Below, piece by piece: positions 6,839 through 13,594 of a stretch of DNA of 20,988 nucleotides (position 1 is the stretch's first letter; every line of letters starts with the position of its first letter). The stretch lies in assembly GCA_003222375.1 (NCBI GenBank), contig QHVX01000068.1:1-20988 (forward strand), read 5' to 3'. The notes beneath the pieces are model-generated. The model searched no databases and was not told the origin of the DNA. It saw only the letters and a program-made list of their open reading frames with translations. Source of the stretch: Acidobacteriota bacterium. Its GTDB lineage: Bacteria; Acidobacteriota; Thermoanaerobaculia; Gp7-AA8. The position numbers and the translations under genes are program-made.

Positions 6839-8143
6839 CGAACGTACCGCCGCCACCGTTCGTTCCACCTCGTCCGAGGTGTTCATGATTCCGCATGCAA
6901 CTCGTGCGAACGGCACTGCGTATGGCGTCGTCGAGGCGATGATCTTTTTCTCGAGGAGCTTACTGACCGTTTTCTGTGCATCGAAATTCTTCATGTCGAA
7001 GCAGACCATGCCGGCGCTGAGCTGCGAGTCGATCGGCGTGTAGACGATCTTTACGTTCGGCAGTTTGCGCAGCTCGACATTCATGTGCTGATTGAGTGCA
7101 TGAATGCGCTGCGTGATCCGCTCCGATCCGATCGCGTAGTGGAAATCGAGCGCCGCCGGAATTGACCACCAATGTTCGAACGCCTGAAATCCTCCGGGCG
7201 TGAACCAGTTGGCCCTGGGAGTGCCTGCCGGCGGTTTTCCCGAATTAAAAGCGTCGAAGAGCTCGAACGATGTGAAGCTGGGAATCAGCGGGCGCATCGA
7301 CGCCCACACATCCGGCTTCGCCCAAACGAATCCGGTGCCGCGCGGCGCAAAGATCCACTTGTGAAGACCAGCCGCAAATGCGTCGGCACCGAGGTTCACG
7401 ATGGTCGGATCTTCAACGCCCAGACCGTGTACGCCGTCCACGACGAGCAAAACACGCTGGGCACGATTGCGGTTCATGTCCGCGATCATGTCGGCGATCA
7501 TGCGGATCGGCAGGCGGATACCGCTTTGCGAATGCACCCACGTCACGCCGACTACGCGTGTGTTAGGCCGGATCTCTCGGCGGATGTGATCCACAATGCC
7601 GCCGGCGGTCACGTTGTCCCATGATTCCCAAAGCGGGATTTTTCTCCACGACGCGCCATTGCGCTCGGTCGAAAGACGAATGGCCTCGTGATGGACATAG
7701 TGATCGTGATTCGTCGTCAGGATTTCATCGCCGGCCTTGAGCTTCAGACCGTGATAGACGAGCGAAAGGCCCATCGTGGTGTTTTGCGTGAGCGCGATGT
7801 CTTGGGCCTCGGCGCCGATGTACTTCGCGATTTCACCGGCGATGCGCTCGGGAATCGAGTGTTCGGGATTCTCGAACATCCCGCGGTCGACGGTCAGGAA
7901 CGGATTGGCATCGAGCTTTTTCCGATAGGACTCGATCGCGGCGCGCACCGGCCGCGGATGCGATGCCAGAAAGAACATGCCGAGGTGCACGAAGTTCGGA
8001 TCGAGATCGAATTGCTCGCGAATGACCCGCCAGTTGCGAAGGTCGGCTGGAGGCGCCGGCTTGGCGAGAAAGGGCTTGACGGTCGCCAGCGCTCCGGCAG
8101 CGAGCGATCCTGTGACGAGAAAGTTTCGGCGACTGAGGGGCAT
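6830..8143 (-). CDS. Tat-exported PLP-dependent class V aminotransferase (isopenicillin-N epimerase-like)
   Basis: A 437-aa protein of the class V aminotransferase fold (cysteine desulfurase/isopenicillin-N epimerase branch). Residues 4-10 (SRRNFLV) and the following Ala-rich hydrophobic stretch form a twin-arginine signal, so export of a folded, PLP-loaded enzyme is expected. The cofactor residues are visible: VVDGVHGLG with Asp236 and His239, and the Schiff-base lysine Lys262 in AAGLHKWIFAPRGTGF. TQNTTMGLSL (119-128) is the phosphate-binding region. The substrate cannot be told from sequence. Desulfurase is less likely, since no catalytic cysteine loop is seen near the C-terminus apart from the isolated ACGIM. 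A strong Shine-Dalgarno fixes the start. Element D begins within 10 bases upstream of the start codon, and the stop lies in decayed element A2. Confidence 0.9.
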   Translation of the reverse strand: MPLSRRNFLVTGSLAAGALATVKPFLAKPAPPADLRNWRVIREQFDLDPNFVHLGMFFLASHPRPVRAAIESYRKKLDANPFLTVDRGMFENPEHSIPERIAGEIAKYIGAEAQDIALTQNTTMGLSLVYHGLKLKAGDEILTTNHDHYVHHEAIRLSTERNGASWRKIPLWESWDNVTAGGIVDHIRREIRPNTRVVGVTWVHSQSGIRLPIRMIADMIADMNRNRAQRVLLVVDGVHGLGVEDPTIVNLGADAFAAGLHKWIFAPRGTGFVWAKPDVWASMRPLIPSFTSFELFDAFNSGKPPAGTPRANWFTPGGFQAFEHWWSIPAALDFHYAIGSERITQRIHALNQHMNVELRKLPNVKIVYTPIDSQLSAGMVCFDMKNFDAQKTVSKLLEKKIIASTTPYAVPFARVACGIMNTSDEVERTVAAVRSLR

Positions 8144-8147
8144 GGTT

Positions 8148-8154
8148 ACCTCCC
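8148..8154 (-). promoter_or_regulatory. Ribosome binding site of the aminotransferase
   Basis: GGGAGGT on the minus strand, 4 bases before the ATG at 8143. It overlaps the edge of element D, which means the repeat boundary touches the translation signal. Confidence 0.7.
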
Positions 8155-8243
8155 GCCCGTCCGGTTGGGATGTAAGGATGTTGGGATGTTAGTGCGAGAT
8201 CTCGATCCAACTTCCTAACGTCCCAACATCCTAACCGGGCGGG
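8152..8243. repeat. Palindromic element D (long hairpin)
   Basis: The outer arms are 8152-8159 and 8236-8243 (CCCGCCCG/CGGGCGGG). The main stem is 8175-8192 with 8215-8232, 18 bp with one G-T wobble, around a 22-base loop that contains the perfect palindrome CGAGATCTCG (8195-8204). The left arm has 15 extra bases because GTTGGGATGT occurs twice (8164-8173 and 8180-8189), so the element is asymmetric. It lies between the divergent aminotransferase gene and the rnfD-like operon, next to a gene remnant. Confidence 0.8.
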
Positions 8244-8252
8244 TGTGGGTGG

Positions 8253-8369
8253 ATGATAATCCAGCTATGTCGAACCGCGATTCCGATCGGGCTTTATGGC
8301 GTCGCGGCCCACGACGTCTACCACACCGGACAAATTCAATTGATCAAGCGACTGGGCGGTTTCCTTTAG
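8253..8369 (+). pseudogene. Remnant of a DinB-family protein (C-terminus only)
   Basis: A 38-codon frame from ATG 8253 to TAG 8367-8369 includes GLYGVAAHDVYHTGQIQLIK. This matches the C-terminal helix of DinB/DUF664-type four-helix proteins, where HDxYHxGQI carries a metal-binding histidine. Intact members run about 150-180 residues, so the first three quarters are missing. Upstream sequence turns at once into element D and the aminotransferase gene. It is most likely a truncated relic of a rearrangement. A translated micropeptide is possible but unlikely, as no ribosome site is seen. Confidence 0.6.
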
Positions 8370-8394
8370 CGATCCTCGCGCGTCGAATTAGACA

Positions 8395-9333
8395 ATGAAA
8401 CGCTTCGATCCACGGCTGTATCAGATCGGCGCGCTCACGCTGCTTCTGCTATACGGCCTAACAGCGCTCGACTTCGACACGACGTGGTTTCGCGCCGCCC
8501 TGGTGATCGGCGCCGCGATCGGAGCACAGTGGGTCTGCTCTCGCATTTGGAACGTCAAGTTCGATCCGCGCAGCGCCGCGATTTCCGGACTCTCGCTGGC
8601 GCTGCTTCTGCGCAGCAACTCGATTGTTTTCCTTCTGGCCGCGGCCGGGATCGCGATCAGCAGCAAATTCGCAATTCGCTGGCGCGGGAAGCACATCTTC
8701 AATCCGACCAACATCGCGATCGTCGCGCTGATGATCGCCACGCCGCGCGTGTGGGTGTCGCCCGGGCAATGGGGCAACGTCGCGTTCTTCGGCTTTCTGA
8801 TCACGTGTCTCGGGGGCCTGGTCGTCAACCGCGCATCGCGCAGCGACGTCACGTATGCCTTCATCGCTGCCTGGAGCGCGGTTCTGATCGGCCGTTCACT
8901 CTGGTTCGGCGAGCCGCTGACGATACCGCTGCATCGCCTGGAGAACGGCGCACTGCTGCTATTCACCTTCTTCATGATTTCGGATCCAAAGACGACGCCT
9001 GATTCGCGCGCGGGCCGCATCCTGTTCGCGGTCCTGGTTGCGTTAGGCGCGCGGTACGTTCAGTTCAAGCTCTTTCACACCAATGGAATCTTGTGGTCGC
9101 TGGCGGCCTGCTCGCTGCTGGTGCCCATCATCGATGTGTTGCTGCCCGGAGGCCGCTACACCTGGAAACAAGGAGGCTCATCATGGTCCGTCTCACCGCA
9201 GTGGCGCTGGCACTTTGTGCCTGGGTTGCTCCCGCGTATTCGTTCTGCGGCTTTTATGTCGCAAAGGGCGATGCCAAGATTTTCAATCGCGCGTCGCAGG
9301 TGGCGCTCGTCCGCGACGGCGATCGCACCGTGA
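8395..9333 (+). CDS. Orphan RnfD/NqrB-like membrane protein
   Basis: A polytopic membrane protein with about eight to ten hydrophobic segments. It matches the RnfD/NqrB family in FNPTNIAIV (102-110, family NP motif) and in ENGALLLFTFFMISDPKTTP followed by GR (183-208, family TDPVT...GR motif). In Rnf and Na+-NQR this subunit carries a covalent FMN on the Thr of an S-G-A-T motif. I find no such motif between the two regions, so flavin attachment is doubtful. No other rnf or nqr genes are present. The frame runs to 9333, overlapping the next gene by 151 bases. Residues beyond ~262 are Arg-rich and look like a non-native tail. It is the first gene of an apparent operon with two DUF2330 genes. 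Confidence 0.75.
   Translation: MKRFDPRLYQIGALTLLLLYGLTALDFDTTWFRAALVIGAAIGAQWVCSRIWNVKFDPRSAAISGLSLALLLRSNSIVFLLAAAGIAISSKFAIRWRGKHIFNPTNIAIVALMIATPRVWVSPGQWGNVAFFGFLITCLGGLVVNRASRSDVTYAFIAAWSAVLIGRSLWFGEPLTIPLHRLENGALLLFTFFMISDPKTTPDSRAGRILFAVLVALGARYVQFKLFHTNGILWSLAACSLLVPIIDVLLPGGRYTWKQGGSSWSVSPQWRWHFVPGLLPRIRSAAFMSQRAMPRFSIARRRWRSSATAIAP
9170..9176 (+). promoter_or_regulatory. Ribosome binding site of first DUF2330 gene
   Basis: AAGGAGG, 6 bases before the ATG at 9183. It fixes that start, although the frame is open upstream to 9093, and lies inside the 3' part of the rnfD-like frame. Confidence 0.8.
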
Positions 9334-10496
9334 TGACGATGGCCAACGACTTTCACGGCGAGCCACACGACTTCGCCATCGTCATCCCCGTTCCGACGCT
9401 GATCACGCGCGGACAGATTCACATCGCCGACAAAGCGCTGATCGATCATCTCGATGCCTACTCCGCGCCGCGGCTCGTCGAATATTTCGATTACGACCCC
9501 TGCCGCATGTACGCGATGGACCGCATGCCGATGTCGGCACCGATGAACGCGCAGAAGGCTGCGCGCGAAGAGTCGCGGGCTCGCAGTCTCGGCGTCACGA
9601 TCGAAGCGCGATACACGGTCGGCGAGTACGACATCCTCATCCTGTCGGCCACACAGAGCAACGGTCTCGAAACGTGGCTGCGTGAAAACGGCTACACCAT
9701 TCCGCCCGGCGCATCTTCGGTCCTGGGCAGCTACATCCGGCAGAACATGAAGTTCTTCGTCGCCAAAGTGAACCTCGGCGAACACGAGAAGCTCGGCTAC
9801 AGCTACCTGCGTCCGATTCAGGTGGCCTACGAGTCGCCCAAGTTCATGCTGCCGGTGCGACTCGGCACCGTGAACGCCGCCGGCCCGCAGGAACTCTTCG
9901 TCTACGCGCTCACGCGCAAAGGTCGCGTCGAAGCGACCAACTATCGAACCATCAAGCTTCCCAGCGATGTCGACGTTCCGCTGTACGTCAAGGAAGAGTT
10001 CACTCCGTTCTACAAAGCGCTGTTCTCCGAGCAGGTCCGCAAAGAAAACATGAGCACCCTGTTCACCGAATACGCATGGGACATGAACTGGTGCGATCCG
10101 TGCGCCGCCGATCCGCTCTCGCGCCAGGAGCTCCGCAACCTCGGCGCTTTCTGGGTCTCGAATGATCCCAACAGCGGTGGCGCCGCCGAAGTCTTTCTGA
10201 CGCGGCTGCACGTGCGCTATGACCGCGAACACTTCCCCGAGGATCTCGTCTTCCAGGAAACCGGCGACCGGCAAAACTTCCAGGCGCGCTACGTCCTGCG
10301 TCACCCCTGGACCGGCAGCTCCGATTGCGAAGCGGCCAAGACTTACAAGGCATCGCTGCGTCAGCGTCAGGAAAAGGAAGCAAGCAATCTCGCGTCGCTC
10401 ACCGGATGGAACGTCAACGACGTCCGCAGGAAGATGAATCTGGTTTCGACGGACACGCCGGCCGACAAGAAATGGTGGCAGACGATATGGCAATGA
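9183..10496 (+). CDS. DUF2330 exported protein, copy 1
   Basis: A 437-aa protein of the uncharacterised DUF2330 family. Residues 1-20 form a signal peptide, with likely cleavage before FCGFYVAKGDAKIFNRASQ. After export it has five cysteines: Cys22, Cys107 (DPC), Cys304 and Cys307 in WCDPC, and Cys382. WCDPC has the pattern of the thioredoxin active site (W-C-x-P-C), so dithiol chemistry or metal binding in the periplasm is plausible, though the overall fold is not recognisably thioredoxin. It follows the RnfD-like membrane gene and overlaps the second DUF2330 gene by 4 bases (ATGA), so the three are probably translated together. Function is unknown; a redox role is my inference. Confidence 0.88.
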   Translation: MVRLTAVALALCAWVAPAYSFCGFYVAKGDAKIFNRASQVALVRDGDRTVMTMANDFHGEPHDFAIVIPVPTLITRGQIHIADKALIDHLDAYSAPRLVEYFDYDPCRMYAMDRMPMSAPMNAQKAAREESRARSLGVTIEARYTVGEYDILILSATQSNGLETWLRENGYTIPPGASSVLGSYIRQNMKFFVAKVNLGEHEKLGYSYLRPIQVAYESPKFMLPVRLGTVNAAGPQELFVYALTRKGRVEATNYRTIKLPSDVDVPLYVKEEFTPFYKALFSEQVRKENMSTLFTEYAWDMNWCDPCAADPLSRQELRNLGAFWVSNDPNSGGAAEVFLTRLHVRYDREHFPEDLVFQETGDRQNFQARYVLRHPWTGSSDCEAAKTYKASLRQRQEKEASNLASLTGWNVNDVRRKMNLVSTDTPADKKWWQTIWQ

Positions 10497-11776
10497 TCAA
10501 GTTCACAGCTCTCTCCTTCTTCATCGCGGCCAATGCTCAGGCCTTTTGCGGCTTCTATGTCGCGAAGGGTGATGCGAAGATTTTCAACCGCGCCTCACAA
10601 GTCGCGCTCGTCCGCAGCGGCGACCGCACCGTCATGACGATGGCCAACGACTTTCATGGCGAGCCGAAAGACTTCGCGGTTGTCATTCCTGTCCCGACGA
10701 TGATCACGCGCGATCAGATTCACATCGCCGATAAGGCGCTCATCGAGCATCTCGACGCTTATTCGGCGCCGCGGCTGGTGGAGTACTTCGACCCCGATCC
10801 ATGCCGCCTGCCGAGCGTTGCCGAATCCATCACTGTGGCGGGCAGGGCGGGAATGCGCGACGAGAAGCGCGACAAACAACTCGGCGTTACGATCGAGGCG
10901 CGATACACCGTCGGCGAGTACGACATCCTGATCCTGTCTGCCGCGCAGAGCGACGGACTCGAAACATGGCTTCGCCAGAACGGCTACACCATTCCGACCG
11001 GCGCGTCCGAAGTCCTCGGCAGCTACATCAAACAGAACATGAAATTCTTCGTCGCCAAAGTGAACCTCCGCGAACAGGCGAAGCTCGGCTACAGCTATCT
11101 GCGTCCGATCTCGGTTGCCTACGAGTCGCCGAAGTTCATGCTGCCGGTGCGATTGGGAACGGTCAATGCCGCCGGCCCGCAGGAATTGTTCGTCTACACG
11201 ATCACGCGCAAGGGGCGGGTAGAGGCGACGAACTATCGAACGATCAAGCTGCCGAGCGACATCGACGTGCCACTGTACGTGAAGCAGGAGTTCGCTCCCT
11301 TTTACAAGGCGCTGTTCAGCGAGCAGGTGCGCAAGGAAAACATGAGCACTCTCTTCACCGAGTATGCGTGGGACATGAACTGGTGCGATCCGTGCGCTGC
11401 AAACCCTCTCTCCCGTCAGGAGTTGCGCACGCTCGGAGTGTTCTGGGTCTCGAACGATCCGAACAGCGGCGGGGCCGCGGATGTTTTTCTGACGCGCCTC
11501 CATGTGCGTTACGACCGCGAGCACTTCCCCGAAGATCTGGTCTTCCAGGAAACCGGCGATCGTCAGAACTTCCAGGCGCGCTACGTTCTGCATCATCCGT
11601 GGACCGGCGACAACTATTGCGACGCGGCGGACAGTTACCACGCCTCGCTGCGCGAGCGTCAGGAAAAAGAAGCGCGCAATGTCGCGGAGCTGACCGGATG
11701 GAATCTCGACGACGTTCGGAAAAAGATCACCTTTGCTTCCAGCGACAAGAAGTGGTGGCAGACGCTGTGGAAGTGA
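10493..11776 (+). CDS. DUF2330 exported protein, copy 2
   Basis: A 427-aa paralogue of the preceding gene, identical at most positions by eye over almost the whole length. It starts at the ATG of an ATGA overlap; another ATG lies two codons earlier (10487). It has a signal peptide (residues 1-18) and then FCGFYVAKGD. All five mature cysteines are kept: Cys19, Cys104, Cys298 and Cys301 (WCDPC), and Cys376. The copies differ mainly in the signal peptide, in the segment after DPC (residues ~105-130), which also differs in length, and near the C-terminus. The repetition points to tandem duplication with one surface region diverging. Element A3 begins at the base after the stop. Confidence 0.88.
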   Translation: MIKFTALSFFIAANAQAFCGFYVAKGDAKIFNRASQVALVRSGDRTVMTMANDFHGEPKDFAVVIPVPTMITRDQIHIADKALIEHLDAYSAPRLVEYFDPDPCRLPSVAESITVAGRAGMRDEKRDKQLGVTIEARYTVGEYDILILSAAQSDGLETWLRQNGYTIPTGASEVLGSYIKQNMKFFVAKVNLREQAKLGYSYLRPISVAYESPKFMLPVRLGTVNAAGPQELFVYTITRKGRVEATNYRTIKLPSDIDVPLYVKQEFAPFYKALFSEQVRKENMSTLFTEYAWDMNWCDPCAANPLSRQELRTLGVFWVSNDPNSGGAADVFLTRLHVRYDREHFPEDLVFQETGDRQNFQARYVLHHPWTGDNYCDAADSYHASLRERQEKEARNVAELTGWNLDDVRKKITFASSDKKWWQTLWK

Positions 11777-11861
11777 CGTCGTCCTGAGCCGCGAAGACGG
11801 CGAAGGATCTCAGGTTACGCAGCTCGAGATCCTTCCCCCGCTCCGCGGGGTCAGGATGACG
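11777..11861. repeat. Palindromic element A3 (full cloverleaf)
   Basis: All 85 bases fall into an outer 11-bp stem (11777-11787 with 11851-11861) closing three hairpins that abut each other. They are 11788-11801 (GCCG, 6-base loop, CGGC), 11802-11835 (10-bp stem, 14-base loop) and 11836-11850 (CCCCGC, TCC, GCGGGG). Compared with A4, one outer-stem base is changed from A to G, which leaves a G-T/G-U wobble. It fills the space between the convergent second DUF2330 gene and the DUF2007-like gene. Confidence 0.9.
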
Positions 11862-11870
11862 GCTTCGCCG

Positions 11871-12266
11871 TCACTTGAACAGCGAGCCTACCAGCACGAC
11901 CAGAAGCGCAATTAGCGCAATGACCATCGGCGCGAAAAGGATGAACAGGATGACGGACGCCATCCCGCGGCGCTTGCGCCGGTTGGCGGCGATTTCGGTC
12001 GATAGCTCGCCGACGTAATCAGGTTCGGGATTGTCGAAACTGGCGAGCGCCTCCCTCGCCTCCTCATACGCGATCGACGGCACGAGCAGCACGGCCGTGC
12101 GGCCCGGAACCAGGGCGGTCTCCGCCGCCATGGCTTGCACGCCGCCTTCCCATCGGCGATGTGTGGATATGCCGAGGTCTTCGAGCATCGCGCCGGCCAT
12201 CTCGACGGACGACAGATCGCCTCGGAAAACCTCTTTCAACCCCGCATCATCCCTTGACATATTCAT
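11871..12266 (-). CDS. DUF2007-like domain protein with C-terminal membrane anchor
   Basis: A 131-aa protein. Residues ~11-80 (EVFRGDLSSVEMAGAMLEDLGI ... VLLVPSIAYEEAREAL) resemble the small ferredoxin-like DUF2007 'putative signal transducing' domain, which is usually cytoplasmic and of unknown function. Basic residues NRRKRR (95-100) precede one hydrophobic segment (103-128), so the domain should sit on the cytoplasmic face of the membrane. The start may be 12266 or the in-frame ATG two codons later (MSRDD). It is divergent from the DUF2089 regulator across 36 A/T-rich bases, which suggests shared regulation. Element A3 ends 9 bases from the stop. Confidence 0.7.
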   Translation of the reverse strand: MNMSRDDAGLKEVFRGDLSSVEMAGAMLEDLGISTHRRWEGGVQAMAAETALVPGRTAVLLVPSIAYEEAREALASFDNPEPDYVGELSTEIAANRRKRRGMASVILFILFAPMVIALIALLVVLVGSLFK

Positions 12267-12282
12267 AAAATTGACCTATTAA
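12254..12282 (+). promoter_or_regulatory. Probable sigma-70 type promoter of the DUF2089 gene
   Basis: TTGACA (12254-12259), a 17-base spacer, then TATTAA (12277-12282; four of six consensus positions). The expected transcription start is near 12289, 13 bases or so before the ATG at 12303, leaving a very short leader with no Shine-Dalgarno. The -35 box lies in the first codons of the divergent gene, so the two transcripts would overlap or exclude each other. This is the most A/T-rich stretch in the window. Confidence 0.45.
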
Positions 12283-12302
12283 TTAAGAAAATTAAGATCC
12301 TG

Positions 12303-12683
12303 ATGCAAGAAACTTCAAAAACTTCAGATTGGCAGGAGCTCACGCAAATCACGCAGGGGCAACGGATGATCGTCGAGCGGGTCCGGCTGACAGAGAAAGA
12401 TGTTGCGATCGAGGGATCGTTCGAGCTGCCCGATCTCGCCCGGCTGAGCGCCGAGGATCTGGTGTTCATCACCGCATTCATCCGCACGCATGGCTCGATC
12501 AAGGAGATGGAACAGATTTTCGGCGTGAGTTACCCCACGATCAAGTCCCGTCTGACTCGCATCGCCAATGCCCTTCATTTTGTCGACACCAACCCTCGGC
12601 CCTCACGCGCCGAGATTCTCGAACGGCTGCATCGCGGCGAGATCACCGCCGAAGAAGCCATTCACGAACTGGAGAGCTCATGA
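12303..12683 (+). CDS. DUF2089 helix-turn-helix regulator
   Basis: A 126-aa cytoplasmic protein of the DUF2089 family, which has a C-terminal winged or helix-turn-helix domain and is presumed to bind DNA. Key segments are the conserved MIVERVRLTEKDVAIEGSFE (22-41), LPDLARLSAEDLVFITAFI, and the HTH HGSIKEMEQIFGVSYPTIKSRL (63-84). Many family members carry an N-terminal zinc-ribbon part; none is seen here, as there are no CxxC pairs. The tail (RAEILERLHRGEITAEEAIHEL, 102-123) is a SHOCT-like helix pair that mirrors the N-terminus of the next protein. It overlaps that gene by ATGA, so the two are translationally coupled. It probably regulates its own locus, including the divergent membrane protein. 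Confidence 0.85.
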   Translation: MQETSKTSDWQELTQITQGQRMIVERVRLTEKDVAIEGSFELPDLARLSAEDLVFITAFIRTHGSIKEMEQIFGVSYPTIKSRLTRIANALHFVDTNPRPSRAEILERLHRGEITAEEAIHELESS

Positions 12684-13075
12684 ACGAAGAACGCCGCATG
12701 ATTCTGGAGATGCTTGCACAAGGAAAGATCAACGCCGATGAAGCGGAGCGCCTCCTGGCCGCCCTCGAGAAAGGTCAGCCGGGTGAACCATCGTCGCGCA
12801 AGCCGAAGTATCTCCACCTCATCGTCGAAGGCGAAGACGAGACCAAGGTCAACGTCCGCGCGCCGATGCAGCTTTTGCGCGCCGGTGTCCGGTTGGCGAG
12901 TCTGATTCCGCCTCAAGCGCGTGCGCGCGTGAACGAAGCGATGCAGGAGCGCGGCGTGACACTCGATTTGGCGCAGATCAAACCGGAGAATCTCGAAGAG
13001 CTCATCGATCAGCTCGAGGACGTCACGATCGACGTCGATGAACCTGACGTCAAAGTTCGCGTTTTCTGCGAGTGA
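12680..13075 (+). CDS. SHOCT-like domain protein, partner of DUF2089 regulator
   Basis: A 131-aa soluble protein. Residues 4-30 (ERRMILEMLAQGKINADEAERLLAALE) are the short helical SHOCT-like motif often found at the start of YvlB/DUF4097-type proteins. The remainder (YLHLIVEGEDETKVNVRAPMQLLRAGVRLASLIPPQARARV...) resembles a hypothetical module commonly found next to DUF2089 genes. No membrane segment or enzyme motif is seen. The start is fixed by a 4-base overlap with the upstream stop and by GGAG 6 bases before it. Co-translation and the shared helical motif suggest direct contact with the regulator, perhaps as its modulator; this is inference. Confidence 0.8.
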   Translation: MNEERRMILEMLAQGKINADEAERLLAALEKGQPGEPSSRKPKYLHLIVEGEDETKVNVRAPMQLLRAGVRLASLIPPQARARVNEAMQERGVTLDLAQIKPENLEELIDQLEDVTIDVDEPDVKVRVFCE

Positions 13076-13096
13076 CCGCGATCCGCGCCTGCGCAA

Positions 13097-13585
13097 TCAC
13101 GGCGTGCACAGAGTGCCGAGATAGTCGCCGCTGGTCGTTCCCGCACTCAGCTCGCCGCGCAAGCGGATTTGGCCTGTCGCGCCACTCATGCTTCCCGTAC
13201 CGCCTGTGAATGTGATCAGGGAGGCGAACCCGCCGAGACCGCCGGCATCCGGCAGATCGATGCTGCCCGTGTCGGTGCCGAGCAGCTCTTCATCGCTCTT
13301 GAGGAAGATCGTACTTTTTCCGGTGAAGAAGAAAACGGACGGGACGCCACCGATCGTCGCAGACGGTAAAAACCCCGTCGCGACGAACTGATAGTTTCCC
13401 TGGATGCCGCCCCAGACGCGGCCGGCTGTGCATAGCGTCCCCGGAACAGAAGGACAGTGTCCTGCGCCAGGCGGGACGACAGTTGCCTCGAAGTGTCCGT
13501 TGACCGGTTTGCACACAGAGTCCGCAAGTAAAGGAGCGGCAGTGATGACGGGAATGAGCACGACGAGAACGCTGATTTTTCGCAT
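13097..13585 (-). CDS. Secreted protein of unknown function, 162 aa
   Basis: I do not recognise this family. MRKISVLVVLIPVITAAPLLADS is a clear Sec signal peptide with cleavage near ALADS-type residues 21-23. The mature part is Gly/Thr/Ser-rich and likely beta-structured. It has four cysteines (CKP, HCPS, TLCT, and CTP at the very C-terminus) that could form two disulfides, and GQIRLRGELSAGTTSGDYLGTLC at the end resembles repeat strands of small secreted beta proteins. It begins 9 bases after the MFS gene's stop, so it is the last gene of the GH42-MFS operon, convergent with the SHOCT-like gene. Confidence 0.75.
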   Translation of the reverse strand: MRKISVLVVLIPVITAAPLLADSVCKPVNGHFEATVVPPGAGHCPSVPGTLCTAGRVWGGIQGNYQFVATGFLPSATIGGVPSVFFFTGKSTIFLKSDEELLGTDTGSIDLPDAGGLGGFASLITFTGGTGSMSGATGQIRLRGELSAGTTSGDYLGTLCTP

Positions 13586-13594
13586 GCGCAGAGT

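Noticed and set aside
6774..6896. N-terminal extension of the TPR lipoprotein (41 residues)
   Set aside because: Its residues are repeat A2 and the end of the aminotransferase gene read in another frame, and it would bury the lipobox.
9156..10493. Long antisense open frame (445 codons) opposite the first DUF2330 gene, and similar ones at 10595-11641 (-), 1048-2283 (-) and 13290-15032 (-)
   Set aside because: They mirror strong GC-rich genes in another frame, are Arg/His/Asp-rich with no family motif, and have no ribosome site. They are shadows of the coding strand.
8395..11776. A complete Rnf or Na+-NQR complex
   Set aside because: Only one RnfD/NqrB-like gene is present; no ferredoxin-like, FMN-binding RnfG or NADH-binding subunit lies nearby.
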